NCBI GenBank assembly: GCA_030408505.1
Contig: JAUHQI010000004.1
Location: 992,001-1,056,000 of the forward strand
DNA: 64,000 bases
Direction: 5' to 3'
Source: Candidatus Sacchlamyda saccharinae
Lineage (GTDB): Bacteria > Chlamydiota > Chlamydiia > Chlamydiales > Rhabdochlamydiaceae
Under the pieces are notes generated by a model. That model ran no database searches, was not told the origin of the DNA, and was given only the letters and a program-made list of their open reading frames with translations. Both the position numbers and the translations under genes were made by a program. The stretch's first letter is position 1, and the number at the start of each line of letters is the position of its first letter. Below are positions 26,314-34,334 of this stretch, piece by piece.

Positions 26314-28494
26314 ATGACCCCATTTCGCTCATCATTTCCTCTACAAATGGCCATTGCAACCCTGCTGGGTATCTGCGTTGGCCTTTTTTTTGGTGAACGA
26401 TGTAGCGCATTAGAGCCCTATGCCTCTGCCTATGTAATGATCCTCAAAGTAACCGCCATCCCCTACTTGATTGTAGCAATCATTCACGGGGTGGGTCTTT
26501 TGAGCAGAGCTCAGGGGATGCAAATTCTAAAAAAAGGGTCCCTCTTTATTGGGCTGGCTCTGTTGATCAATATTGGAGTGATCTATTTGATCAAATGGGA
26601 ATTTCCTATTGCAGACGGTCCCAAACATATCGGCTATGTATCAAGAGATGTTCCCGATCTCAATTTTGCTGAGATCTTAATACCTCATAATATCTTTTAT
26701 GACTTAGCACATGGCATTATTCCTGCGGTTGTCATTTTCTCATTGCTTGTTGGCATCTCTTTAATGCAGCTCGCAGAGAAACAGACCACGATGTCAGGGC
26801 TGCAAACCTTACTTGAGTCTTTGACAAAAGTTACCTCGTGGATTGCTCGCATAACCCCCATCGGAACGTTTCTTATCATGGCAAATCAGGTGGGAACGGT
26901 GCACTTTGCTACCATTAAGCAGATGAGTACCTACGTCATCCTGTTTGTGCTCGGGACCTCGCTTGTTACCTTTTGGATTCTCCCGCGCATAGCGAGTTTT
27001 CTCACACCAGTAAAAGCGCTCGCCTGGGTCAGAGGCCTCATCCCAGTCCTAGTTCTGGTATATACAACCACATTGACTATTGTAGCTCTACCCTACATCA
27101 TCAACATCATCAAACGGGAAGTGCAAATGCTCTACCCCAAAGATGAAAACGTGCAAACCCAAATTCAAGGTACTGTTTCTATTATCTTCAACTTACCGAT
27201 TGGATCGATATTCACTGCAGCCTTTGTATTTTTTATCTCTATTTTCTTCTCAACAAAATTGGGCGCTCTCGATCAGGTAAAGCTTCTCTTCACTACTTTT
27301 CTTACCAGTCTCGGCGCCGTAGGCCTTGGCTCATGGATCAATAGCCTCACCTTTATTCTCGATGCTCTTGGCCTCCCGATTGACGCAGTAAGTATGTACC
27401 TTGCAATTGTCCCTTTCACGGCAGGGTTTCAAGCCATGCTTTCAGCGATGTTGATTGCCACACTCGCTTTTCTCATTATGTTAGCTGGCCGCGGCCTTCT
27501 GCAAACCAACTGGAAAAAAATCACCTTTGGGAGTTTGCTAACCCTGATCCCCATTCTTGTCATTTTTGGAGGGCTCAAGTACTTTGACCCATTGCCACAG
27601 ATCCGCAACGAAAACAAGACAATCTTCGATCTAGAAATCGAGTCTGATGCCACGGTACGAATATTCACAAAAGAAAATATTGGTGAAATCCCTGCCGCAC
27701 CCCCAGAGGGGCCCACCTTACAAAGGATTTTCAACACGAAAAAATTACGCGTTGGCTATGACTCTCACGCCGCCCCATTTTGCTTCTGGAACAAACACGG
27801 AAAACTTGTCGGTTATGATGTTGCCTACGCTTATCAGCTCGCTTACGATCTCGGCTGTGACCAGCTGGATTTTATCCCTATAGAACAATCTACTTTAGGC
27901 GCGCAACTGAATAACAACGCTTTTGACATCGCAATGTCTGCAATTTCCATATCGAATGAGCGCCTTAAGAAGATGTGCTTTCCTCAACAACTACTCGAGG
28001 CAAAAATTGTTTTTGTAACGAAGGACAAACACAGAAAAAAGTTCGCCCAAATAGACAATATCCGCGCAGATCGCAATCTAAAAATTGCAGCTGTTGTCAA
28101 CACAGCTTACGAAGGGATAGCCTACGAAGAGTTCCCACATCACGAGATCATCCTTCTCGACTCCTATGCAGAATTTGCGGTAAAAAATCCTCCTGCCGAC
28201 ATTCTGATTTGGGAAGAGCAGGAAGCCATGGCCTGGACTGTCTCAAACCCCTTGTTCCACGTTGTGCAACCTAAACCAACACTTGGAAAGGAGACCCTTG
28301 GATATCCTATCAAATTCAACGATCCAGAGTTTCTTTGTTATCTCAATTCCTGGCTAACCCTTAAAGAAAACGACGGATTCAAAGAAGATCAATACAAACT
28401 CTGGATCATGGGGCAGACGGCCGCAGCAGCGCCTTCAGAGCGCCGCTGGTCGTTCCTAGACAATGTCCTCGAATGGGGACAAAGTGCAGAATAA
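26314..28494 (+). CDS. dicarboxylate/amino-acid:cation symporter fused to a family 3 solute-binding domain
   Basis: 726 residues. Residues 1 to about 415 are a membrane carrier of the DAACS (SLC1, GltP-like) type with 8 or more helices and re-entrant loops; it reads LFFGERCSALEPYASAYVMILKVTAIPYLIVAIIHGV early (core MILKVTAIPYLIVAII) and the substrate-site region LGAVGLGSWINSLTFILDALGLPIDAVSMY late. From about 475 (LRVGYDSHAAPFCFWNKHGKLVGYDV) to about 700 is a family 3 extracellular binding domain. Binding proteins of this family normally serve ABC transporters. The order mip-trmL-this gene is tight (1-base gap). The stop lies in the terminal repeat of element C. Confidence 0.85.
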   Translation: MTPFRSSFPLQMAIATLLGICVGLFFGERCSALEPYASAYVMILKVTAIPYLIVAIIHGVGLLSRAQGMQILKKGSLFIGLALLINIGVIYLIKWEFPIADGPKHIGYVSRDVPDLNFAEILIPHNIFYDLAHGIIPAVVIFSLLVGISLMQLAEKQTTMSGLQTLLESLTKVTSWIARITPIGTFLIMANQVGTVHFATIKQMSTYVILFVLGTSLVTFWILPRIASFLTPVKALAWVRGLIPVLVLVYTTTLTIVALPYIINIIKREVQMLYPKDENVQTQIQGTVSIIFNLPIGSIFTAAFVFFISIFFSTKLGALDQVKLLFTTFLTSLGAVGLGSWINSLTFILDALGLPIDAVSMYLAIVPFTAGFQAMLSAMLIATLAFLIMLAGRGLLQTNWKKITFGSLLTLIPILVIFGGLKYFDPLPQIRNENKTIFDLEIESDATVRIFTKENIGEIPAAPPEGPTLQRIFNTKKLRVGYDSHAAPFCFWNKHGKLVGYDVAYAYQLAYDLGCDQLDFIPIEQSTLGAQLNNNAFDIAMSAISISNERLKKMCFPQQLLEAKIVFVTKDKHRKKFAQIDNIRADRNLKIAAVVNTAYEGIAYEEFPHHEIILLDSYAEFAVKNPPADILIWEEQEAMAWTVSNPLFHVVQPKPTLGKETLGYPIKFNDPEFLCYLNSWLTLKENDGFKEDQYKLWIMGQTAAAAPSERRWSFLDNVLEWGQSAE

Positions 28495-28647
28495 ACTCCT
28501 GTTCACCTCCATATCTCCCTCCTAGGCGCAAGCGAGAGAGAGCAGATGTCTAGATTCGTGGTGAAATCCGTATGGGAACATACGGATAATAAGGGAAGCT
28601 AGATAGACACCTCTCATAGGAAAGATGTGGCGGTAATCAGGAGTTTA
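28492..28647. repeat. 156-bp palindromic element C between convergent genes
   Basis: Terminal inverted repeat TAAACTCCTG (28492-28501) with CAGGAGTTTA (28638-28647), continuing imperfectly inward for about 25 more bases. A central perfect hairpin, ATCCGTATG-GGAA-CATACGGAT, is at 28566-28587. The stop codons of both flanking convergent genes lie inside the terminal repeats. No T tract follows the central hairpin, so it is not a classical terminator. Sequence unrelated to elements 1A/1B. Confidence 0.75.
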
Positions 28648-29005
28648 CTTTGCCAGTTTCGATGAAGCGCTTGACAGCGGATTTATCGTGGAAGCCGACA
28701 AAACGTCCTTTCTCTTTTCCGTTATTGAAATAGATCACCGTCGGAACTCCTTGCACCGAATACTTCTCGGTAAGCTGAGGAGCTTTGTCAATGTTGATCT
28801 TGACGATTTCCATTTTGCTCTCTTCGGAAACTTGGTCAAGGACAGGAGCTAGCCTTTTGCATGGGCCGCACCAAGGACCGTAGAAGTCGACAAGAATTTT
28901 ACCTTTAGAAATCTCTTTCTCAAAATCTTGAGCAGAGATTTCTCTCACTCCTGCGAAAGCGACAGCAGAAAAAACAAGAGCCGTGAAAAGAACTTTATAA
29001 AACAT
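28637..29005 (-). CDS. exported thioredoxin-like protein
   Basis: 122 residues from the ATG at 29005, which has GAGG 5 bases upstream; a GTG at 29011 is in frame. Signal peptide MFYKVLFTALVFSAVAFAG, then a thioredoxin fold with ILVDFYGPWCGPCKRLAPVL (active site W-C-G-P-C) and the cis-Pro loop GVPTVIYF. It probably acts in the periplasm on disulfides, which are central to the cross-linked chlamydial outer membrane. Coupled to the CPBP protease upstream, whose stop overlaps its ribosome site. Confidence 0.88.
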   Translation of the reverse strand: MFYKVLFTALVFSAVAFAGVREISAQDFEKEISKGKILVDFYGPWCGPCKRLAPVLDQVSEESKMEIVKINIDKAPQLTEKYSVQGVPTVIYFNNGKEKGRFVGFHDKSAVKRFIETGKVNS

Positions 29006-29012
29006 TAACACC

Positions 29013-29525
29013 TCAAAAATTTAAAAACAAAACAACCGCATTGTTTATTGAATGCGCAATAATTGAAGCATATATATTTCCTGTCTTTTCACGCAAGGCC
29101 GCAAAAACTATCCCTGCGAAGGTCGCCACAGCAACAACGGGGATATTGGAAAGACCATAAAAAAAATTGACGTGAAACGCCCCGAACACAGCTCCATTTG
29201 CGAGAATTCTATATACTCTAGAAGCCCCTTCATCTTTCTCTTGCCACTTATAGATCGCATCGCGAAAAAGCCACTCTTCTGCGATAGGGACAAAAAGGAC
29301 CGCATAGAAAATGGCTAAGGTCTTGAGAGCTCCGCGGAGGAGCACATTGCCCATCCCATTGAGGAGCTCATAGTAGCGAAAATAAGTTTGGGGATTCGAG
29401 ACTCGGACCCCCCATTGCTTCAATAGAAATTCAGATCCTTTTAGAGAAGCAAGCCCTCCGCTTAAAGAGATTACGGCTCCCCGGACGCCAAGAGAGAGAT
29501 CTTTCTCTAAGAGAGCTGAGCTCAC
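29013..29525 (-). CDS. CPBP-family intramembrane metalloprotease
   Basis: 170 residues with four or so membrane helices. The three CPBP (Abi) motifs are present: E-E-x3-R in IAEEWLFRDAIYKW (about 82-95), F-x3-H in FGAFHVNFFYG (about 115) and H-x3-N in IAHSINNAVVLF near the end. Family members cleave membrane proteins or process peptides. It starts at a GTG overlapping the trxA stop by 4 bases, so it is translated from the trxA message. Substrate unknown; the two thioredoxins on either side hint at envelope redox or quality control. Confidence 0.85.
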   Translation of the reverse strand: MSSALLEKDLSLGVRGAVISLSGGLASLKGSEFLLKQWGVRVSNPQTYFRYYELLNGMGNVLLRGALKTLAIFYAVLFVPIAEEWLFRDAIYKWQEKDEGASRVYRILANGAVFGAFHVNFFYGLSNIPVVAVATFAGIVFAALREKTGNIYASIIAHSINNAVVLFLNF

Positions 29526-29848
29526 CCGCTTTCACCATTGAGAACAAATTCTTTGATGGTCTCTTTATCACGAAGACCTACAAGTCGACCAACTTCCTTG
29601 CCATCTTTGAATAAGACAAGAGTTGGGATCGAAGTGACTTGAAAACTAGAAGCGATGGACTGCGCTTTATCGATGTCGATTTTAGCGATGGTTGCCTTTC
29701 CTTCCAACTCCTTCCCCACTTCTTCGAGGACGGGGGTCAGCATTCTGCAAGGGCCGCACCAATCAGCATAAAAATCCACGAGAGTTAGGCCCGAGCCTAT
29801 CCCCTGCTGGAACGTTTCTTCTTCAAGGTAAACAAATGTTTCAGTCAT
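29522..29848 (-). CDS. trxA: thioredoxin
   Basis: 108 residues, cytosolic (no signal). Classic thioredoxin: LVDFYADWCGPCRMLTPVLEEV with the W-C-G-P-C site at about 32-36, IAKIDIDKAQSIASSFQV and the cis-Pro in SIPTLVLFKDGKEVGRLVG. Electron donor for reductases. GGAG ribosome site about 8 bases before the ATG. It leads a three-gene run trxA-CPBP protease-exported thioredoxin, all overlapping or adjacent. Confidence 0.96.
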   Translation of the reverse strand: MTETFVYLEEETFQQGIGSGLTLVDFYADWCGPCRMLTPVLEEVGKELEGKATIAKIDIDKAQSIASSFQVTSIPTLVLFKDGKEVGRLVGLRDKETIKEFVLNGESG

Positions 29849-29913
29849 TTTTTTCTCCAGAAATTCATAAATCCTATTCTACCATACCCTTAGAAAATTA
29901 GCAAAAAATCAGA

Positions 29914-31260
29914 CTATGGGGGAATGCCTTTGGCGCCTGAGTCATACCACTCTTTGAGGGCGTGCAGGGAATCCGAAAGAGCTTTGGCAATCTCTTCTTG
30001 TGCCTTACGCTTATCTAAATGCGCAAAAGACTCACAAAGAATAGGCGAACCAAAAACACAGGCGCATTTCATACCAAATAACTTGGGCAGCTTTTGTTTT
30101 GCACCCCAAATCTCGTACGCTCCATGTATATAAGTGGGTATGATGGCAGCTTTTGCGCGCATAACAAGCATGCCAATCCCCGGCTTAATCTCTGAAATTT
30201 TCCCCTCCATTCTCCCTCCTTCGGGAAAGAGGATGAGCTGCTTCCCCTCTTTCAGCAGCTGGATAATAGTCTTAAACACCGAAACATCTCCCACATCCCC
30301 CTTTACAGGGTGGGAGTTGAGATGCTTGATAAACCGACCAAAAAGAAAAGGCTTAAAGAGCTCCTCCTTCGCGAGGAAATGGACCTCTTCGGGCCAAGAG
30401 ATCGCAGTGATTGGAGGGTCGAGGTAGGAATTGTGGTTGGGAGCGATAATCGCAGCTCGTTTGACATAGTGCTCTAAGCCATAGACTTTATATCGGTAAA
30501 ATAGCTTAAAAACACACCAACAAACAAAAAGGGTAAATCGGTAGATAAAGCGCATATTGGGAGAACGGAGCCAAGAAGGGCTTAATTTTTTGGTCTGCTC
30601 GTGGTATTTTTGCACAATTTTTTCAACAATAACATCGATTGTAAGTTCGGACGTATCGATGTAGTAGGCTCCTTTAGGGCGCTTTAAAGGAGCGAGCTTG
30701 CGCGTGCTATCGATTGTGTCACGCCGCTTTAGCTCCTCCTCCATTTTTTTCTCATCAAGCTCGGCAGCCACTATGGGTTGAGTATTTTTTAGCTCATTCA
30801 ATCTACGAAGAGCCCGGACCTCTGAGCTTGCATCGAGAAAAACTTTTACATCTGCTTTAGGAAATACGACCGACCCCATGTCCCTTCCTTCAAAGACTGC
30901 CGATTGTTTTTCTCCCCAAGCTCTCTGGATGTTCCACATGGCTTTGCGCACAACCGGCATGGCAGCTACTTCTGAAACAATAGCATTTACTTTCTGCTCT
31001 CGGATCTCTTTTGTTACATCTTCTTCACCTAAAAAATAGTGCTTGCGACCTTCTTGCGTACGGATATCAAAAACAAAAGTGCTTAAAAATTTCTCAATGG
31101 CTTCTTGATTCGAAAGAGCTATATTTTCTTGAAGCAGCCCCAAGGCAACAGAACGATACATCGCACCCGTATCGAAATAGGTCAGCTTTAAGCTTTCGGC
31201 GACTTTCTTTGCGATTGTAGTTTTGCCTGTCCCTGATGGACCATCAATTGTGATTATCAT
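29914..31260 (-). CDS. cytidylate kinase fused to 1-acylglycerol-3-phosphate acyltransferase
   Basis: 448 residues. Residues 1 to about 220 are CMP kinase: P-loop IDGPSGTGKTTIAKKVAE, YFDTGAMYRSVALGLL, FEGRDMGSVVFPKADVKVFLDAS and RRDTIDSTRKLAPLKRP. Residues about 235-448 are PlsC: the acyltransferase motif HNSYLDPP (H-x4-D, about 275), FPEGGRMEG (about 345) and a Pro-containing block near IIPTYIHGAYE. As I recall, Chlamydia carries cmk and plsC as separate adjacent genes (CT452, CT453). No internal stop or frameshift. The ATG overlaps the cdsA stop (ATGA). It joins CDP-lipid precursor supply with phosphatidic acid synthesis. Confidence 0.92.
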   Translation of the reverse strand: MIITIDGPSGTGKTTIAKKVAESLKLTYFDTGAMYRSVALGLLQENIALSNQEAIEKFLSTFVFDIRTQEGRKHYFLGEEDVTKEIREQKVNAIVSEVAAMPVVRKAMWNIQRAWGEKQSAVFEGRDMGSVVFPKADVKVFLDASSEVRALRRLNELKNTQPIVAAELDEKKMEEELKRRDTIDSTRKLAPLKRPKGAYYIDTSELTIDVIVEKIVQKYHEQTKKLSPSWLRSPNMRFIYRFTLFVCWCVFKLFYRYKVYGLEHYVKRAAIIAPNHNSYLDPPITAISWPEEVHFLAKEELFKPFLFGRFIKHLNSHPVKGDVGDVSVFKTIIQLLKEGKQLILFPEGGRMEGKISEIKPGIGMLVMRAKAAIIPTYIHGAYEIWGAKQKLPKLFGMKCACVFGSPILCESFAHLDKRKAQEEIAKALSDSLHALKEWYDSGAKGIPP

Positions 31261-32132
31261 GAAAGTGTGTACCAGCGGAGATAGAAATAGACAATAGGTG
31301 CTGTGAAGATCAGTGAGTCGATCATATCGAGCACGCCTCCAAGCCCTGGAATTTTGCTGCTATCTTTTACTTCAGCATCTCGTTTGAGAAGAGATTCGGC
31401 TAAATCCCCCATCTGGCCAAAAACTCCGATCAGAAGCCCAAGCCAAAGAGCATCGAGATAGACAAGAGGAAAGGCTTTGCCTGCGAATACTTTGCCTAAA
31501 TATACCATCCCTAAGCTGAATCCAACCGCACAAAAAAGGCCTCCGATTGCTCCCTCAATGGTTTTTTTGGGACTCAAAACAGGAGCAAGAGCTGCCTTTC
31601 CCCAAAGTCTACCGACAAAGTAAGCTCCCACATCGGTGATCTTGGTTACAGCAATCAGATAAAAAAGCCACCATCGCCCATCAATCACAGGGGTCGGGCC
31701 GATGGGATAGAGGATAGCGAGCATATAACTTAAAGGAACAGCAACATAGGCCACGCCAAAAAAATCGACCGCTACATTTAAGAGCGCCTCTTCAGATCTT
31801 CTAAAGCGGTTTAAGAAGAAAAGACCCAGCCCAATTGCAAAAACAAATACAGGCAATTCTTGAGAATGGATCCACTTGTGAGCGATGAAAAAAGCGATCA
31901 CCACACAAGCTGCTACAATCACCATCAAAGCAACCGCGGGTTTTACACCCTTGGTTCGAGCCATTTGCGCATACTCCCAAACACCAACACCTGCCATCGC
32001 AGCCACTGCTGCAACAACCAGAACACTCACAATAGGGTTAGCAGAAAAAACGATCAAAACGATCAATACAAAGACGATTCCAATCGCCATAGAAAACCTT
32101 TTGCTTAAATCAGCAAACAATCCAAGTTTCAT
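31257..32132 (-). CDS. cdsA: phosphatidate cytidylyltransferase
   Basis: 291 residues, about eight membrane helices. It makes CDP-diacylglycerol from CTP and phosphatidic acid, the product of the PlsC domain encoded downstream. The C-terminal family signature is clear: VLSPKKTIEGAIGG and KDSSKIPGLGGVLDMIDSLIFTAP (Ser/Asp metal-binding region). The ATG overlaps the uppS stop by 4 bases; the stop overlaps the cmk-plsC start. Confidence 0.95.
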   Translation of the reverse strand: MKLGLFADLSKRFSMAIGIVFVLIVLIVFSANPIVSVLVVAAVAAMAGVGVWEYAQMARTKGVKPAVALMVIVAACVVIAFFIAHKWIHSQELPVFVFAIGLGLFFLNRFRRSEEALLNVAVDFFGVAYVAVPLSYMLAILYPIGPTPVIDGRWWLFYLIAVTKITDVGAYFVGRLWGKAALAPVLSPKKTIEGAIGGLFCAVGFSLGMVYLGKVFAGKAFPLVYLDALWLGLLIGVFGQMGDLAESLLKRDAEVKDSSKIPGLGGVLDMIDSLIFTAPIVYFYLRWYTLS

Positions 32133-32893
32133 TTTCCTATCCTCAACTCTCTCTTTTGGTATTCGAGAATCGCTTCCAATAGATTTTGTTCAGAAAAATC
32201 GGGCCAAAGAACGTCCGTTAAAAAAACCTCGCTATACGAAATCTGCCAAAGTAAAAAGTTACTTAGACGATTCTCCCCACTTGTCCGGATGAGAAGATCG
32301 GGATCTTGCCATTTGGACGTATCGAGATAGCTCGAAATGAGCTCTTCGTTGATAGCGTCTTTAGAAAGCTTGCTCGATAGGCAATCATCAACGATTGCCG
32401 ACACCGCACGTTTAAGTTCGTCTCGTCCCCCGTAATTGAGTGCGAGAACTAAATTGAATTTATTTCCACCCTTTGTCGCCTGGATCACCTCGTCAAAAGA
32501 GTCTTTCACATCGGCAGGTAGACGGGTAGTATCTCCAATGATATCGAGGCGAACCCCCTCTTTGATCATCGAATCTTTTTGCTTTGCGATGAAGGTTTTG
32601 AATAGCTTCATCAGAGCTTCCACCTCTACAGGATTTCGCTTCCAATTCTCGGTTGAAAAGGCATACACAGTGAGCACCTCAACGCCGAGTTCAGAAGCAG
32701 CACTTACGATTTGTACAAGGGTTTCAGCCCCGCGCATGTGACCGGCAATGGGAAGGAGTCCCCTTCTTGCAGCCCACCGTCTGTTACCATCCATGATAAT
32801 GGCAATGTGCTTAGGGATACGCAAAGGATTTAGAGTATGAAGCCGCTTCTCAGAATAGATCTTTTCTGGAGACAAAGAGGTAATCACATCCAC
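32129..32893 (-). CDS. uppS: undecaprenyl diphosphate synthase
   Basis: 254 residues. cis-Prenyltransferase making the C55 lipid carrier for peptidoglycan. Motifs: HIAIIMDGNRRWAARRG (catalytic Asp, about 30-46), GHMRGAETLVQI, AFSTENWKR and PDLLIRTSGENRLSNFLLWQISYSEVFLTDVLWPDF (core RTSGENRLSNFLLWQ). It starts at a GTG inside the purA end; the overlap is 10 bases, and a GTG at 32887 has a better-spaced GAGGAG, so the first two residues are uncertain. Confidence 0.95.
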   Translation of the reverse strand: MDVITSLSPEKIYSEKRLHTLNPLRIPKHIAIIMDGNRRWAARRGLLPIAGHMRGAETLVQIVSAASELGVEVLTVYAFSTENWKRNPVEVEALMKLFKTFIAKQKDSMIKEGVRLDIIGDTTRLPADVKDSFDEVIQATKGGNKFNLVLALNYGGRDELKRAVSAIVDDCLSSKLSKDAINEELISSYLDTSKWQDPDLLIRTSGENRLSNFLLWQISYSEVFLTDVLWPDFSEQNLLEAILEYQKRELRIGK

Positions 32894-34179
32894 TCCTCGT
32901 CAATCTGGATTGTCTCTTTTCGGTCAGGACCTACAGATACCATGCCAATGGAGATATTACAAAAATCTTCAATCCTATCGATGTAAGCTCTTGCATTCTC
33001 AGGAAGCTGGCGAATTTTTTCCGCCTGCTTCGTAGAAGTCATCCAACCGGGCATTGTTTCATAAATAGGTTCGACCCTCTCTAGATCTTCAAGAAGAGCT
33101 GGGGGGCTATCCAAGGTTTCTCCATCTAAAGAGTAGCCTACACAAACACAAATTTCTTCGAGAGTATCCAGCACATCCAACTTGGTTAAAACCAGCTGAG
33201 TCACCCCGTTCATACGGCAAGCGTGCTTTGCTAAAACAAGATCCAACCACCCTATTCGCCGTTCTCGCCCTGTAGTAGTCCCTACCTCTCGCAAATCTTC
33301 CATGCCGCGGAAATCTTCTAACGTATCTGGGTCAATCGTTGTCGGCAGAGGCCCGCTTCCGACCCTTGTTGTGTAGGCCTTAAGCACTCCTAAAACTTCA
33401 TCCACATAGACAGGCCCGATGGCAGCTCCAGCGCAGACACCTGAGGCGAGCGTTGAGGAAGAAGTGACAAAGGGATAACTCCCAAACGTTGTATCTAGAA
33501 GCGTTCCATGAGCCCCTTCTAAGAGGACCGTTTCATCACGCAGCAAAGCATCTGTGAGATGTCCTTCGACGTCAGAGACAAAAGGTCGTAGCAATTCTCC
33601 ATAGACAGAATATTCATCGTATATAGCACTTATGTCTAAAGGCTTGTGCCCATAAATTTTCTCGAGCTCTTTATTTTTTGAAGCACAAAACAATTCGAGT
33701 TTTTCCCCAAATACATCAGGCCGAATAAGCTCAGCCATGCGGAGTCCAACTCTGGAAGACCGATCGGAAGCACATGGGCCTATGCCGCGTCCCGTTGTGC
33801 CAATGGCATGCTCGCCTTTCTCCTCTTCTTTGAGTCGATCCAGCATTTTGTGGACAGGCAGAATAATATGGGCATGAGGAGAAATGCTAAGACGCTCCAT
33901 TAGGGCAATACCACCCTCTTCCGCTCTTTTGATTTCTTCAAGAAGAACCTTAGGATCGATCAGGCATCCTCCGGCAATGTAACACTGCACATGAGGATGC
34001 AAAATTCCAGATGGGAGCAAGTGCAAAGCAATTTCTTTGCCATTTGCTATCACCGTGTGACCAGCATTATTGCCCCCTTGGGAGCGGACGATGTGAGAGG
34101 CTCTTGCAGAAAGCATGTCGACTACTTTCCCTTTCCCCTCATCTCCCCACTGAAGGCCAACAACAATAATTCCGGGCAT
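32884..34179 (-). CDS. purA: adenylosuccinate synthetase
   Basis: 431 residues from the ATG giving MPGIIVVGLQWGDEGKGKVVDML. It joins IMP and aspartate (GTP-dependent) on the way to AMP. Motifs: GDEGKGK (catalytic Asp and P-loop), SQGGNNAGHTV, GTTGRGIGPC, LEGAHGTLLD and the C-terminal TTGRERRIGWLDLV. An upstream in-frame start at 34218 would add a non-conserved hydrophobic stretch. Purine genes are very sparse in Chlamydiaceae, so this gene is a marker of a less reduced relative. It precedes uppS in an overlapping operon. Confidence 0.95.
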   Translation of the reverse strand: MPGIIVVGLQWGDEGKGKVVDMLSARASHIVRSQGGNNAGHTVIANGKEIALHLLPSGILHPHVQCYIAGGCLIDPKVLLEEIKRAEEGGIALMERLSISPHAHIILPVHKMLDRLKEEEKGEHAIGTTGRGIGPCASDRSSRVGLRMAELIRPDVFGEKLELFCASKNKELEKIYGHKPLDISAIYDEYSVYGELLRPFVSDVEGHLTDALLRDETVLLEGAHGTLLDTTFGSYPFVTSSSTLASGVCAGAAIGPVYVDEVLGVLKAYTTRVGSGPLPTTIDPDTLEDFRGMEDLREVGTTTGRERRIGWLDLVLAKHACRMNGVTQLVLTKLDVLDTLEEICVCVGYSLDGETLDSPPALLEDLERVEPIYETMPGWMTSTKQAEKIRQLPENARAYIDRIEDFCNISIGMVSVGPDRKETIQIDEEWM

Positions 34180-34334
34180 AACAACAACACCTAACCAAAA
34201 AAGAGTCCTTTTTATCACATCGTCTTTTGAAAAGAAAGAAAAAACAGAAATGCTGAAGAAATTTTTGAGTGGACAATTTCGATTTGGATGAGATACCCTT
34301 GGCCCTTAGAAACAATATACGTACTGGAAAATCA

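Noticed and set aside
28566-28587. Rho-independent terminator
   Set aside because: Strong hairpin but no T tract on either strand; treated as the core of element C.
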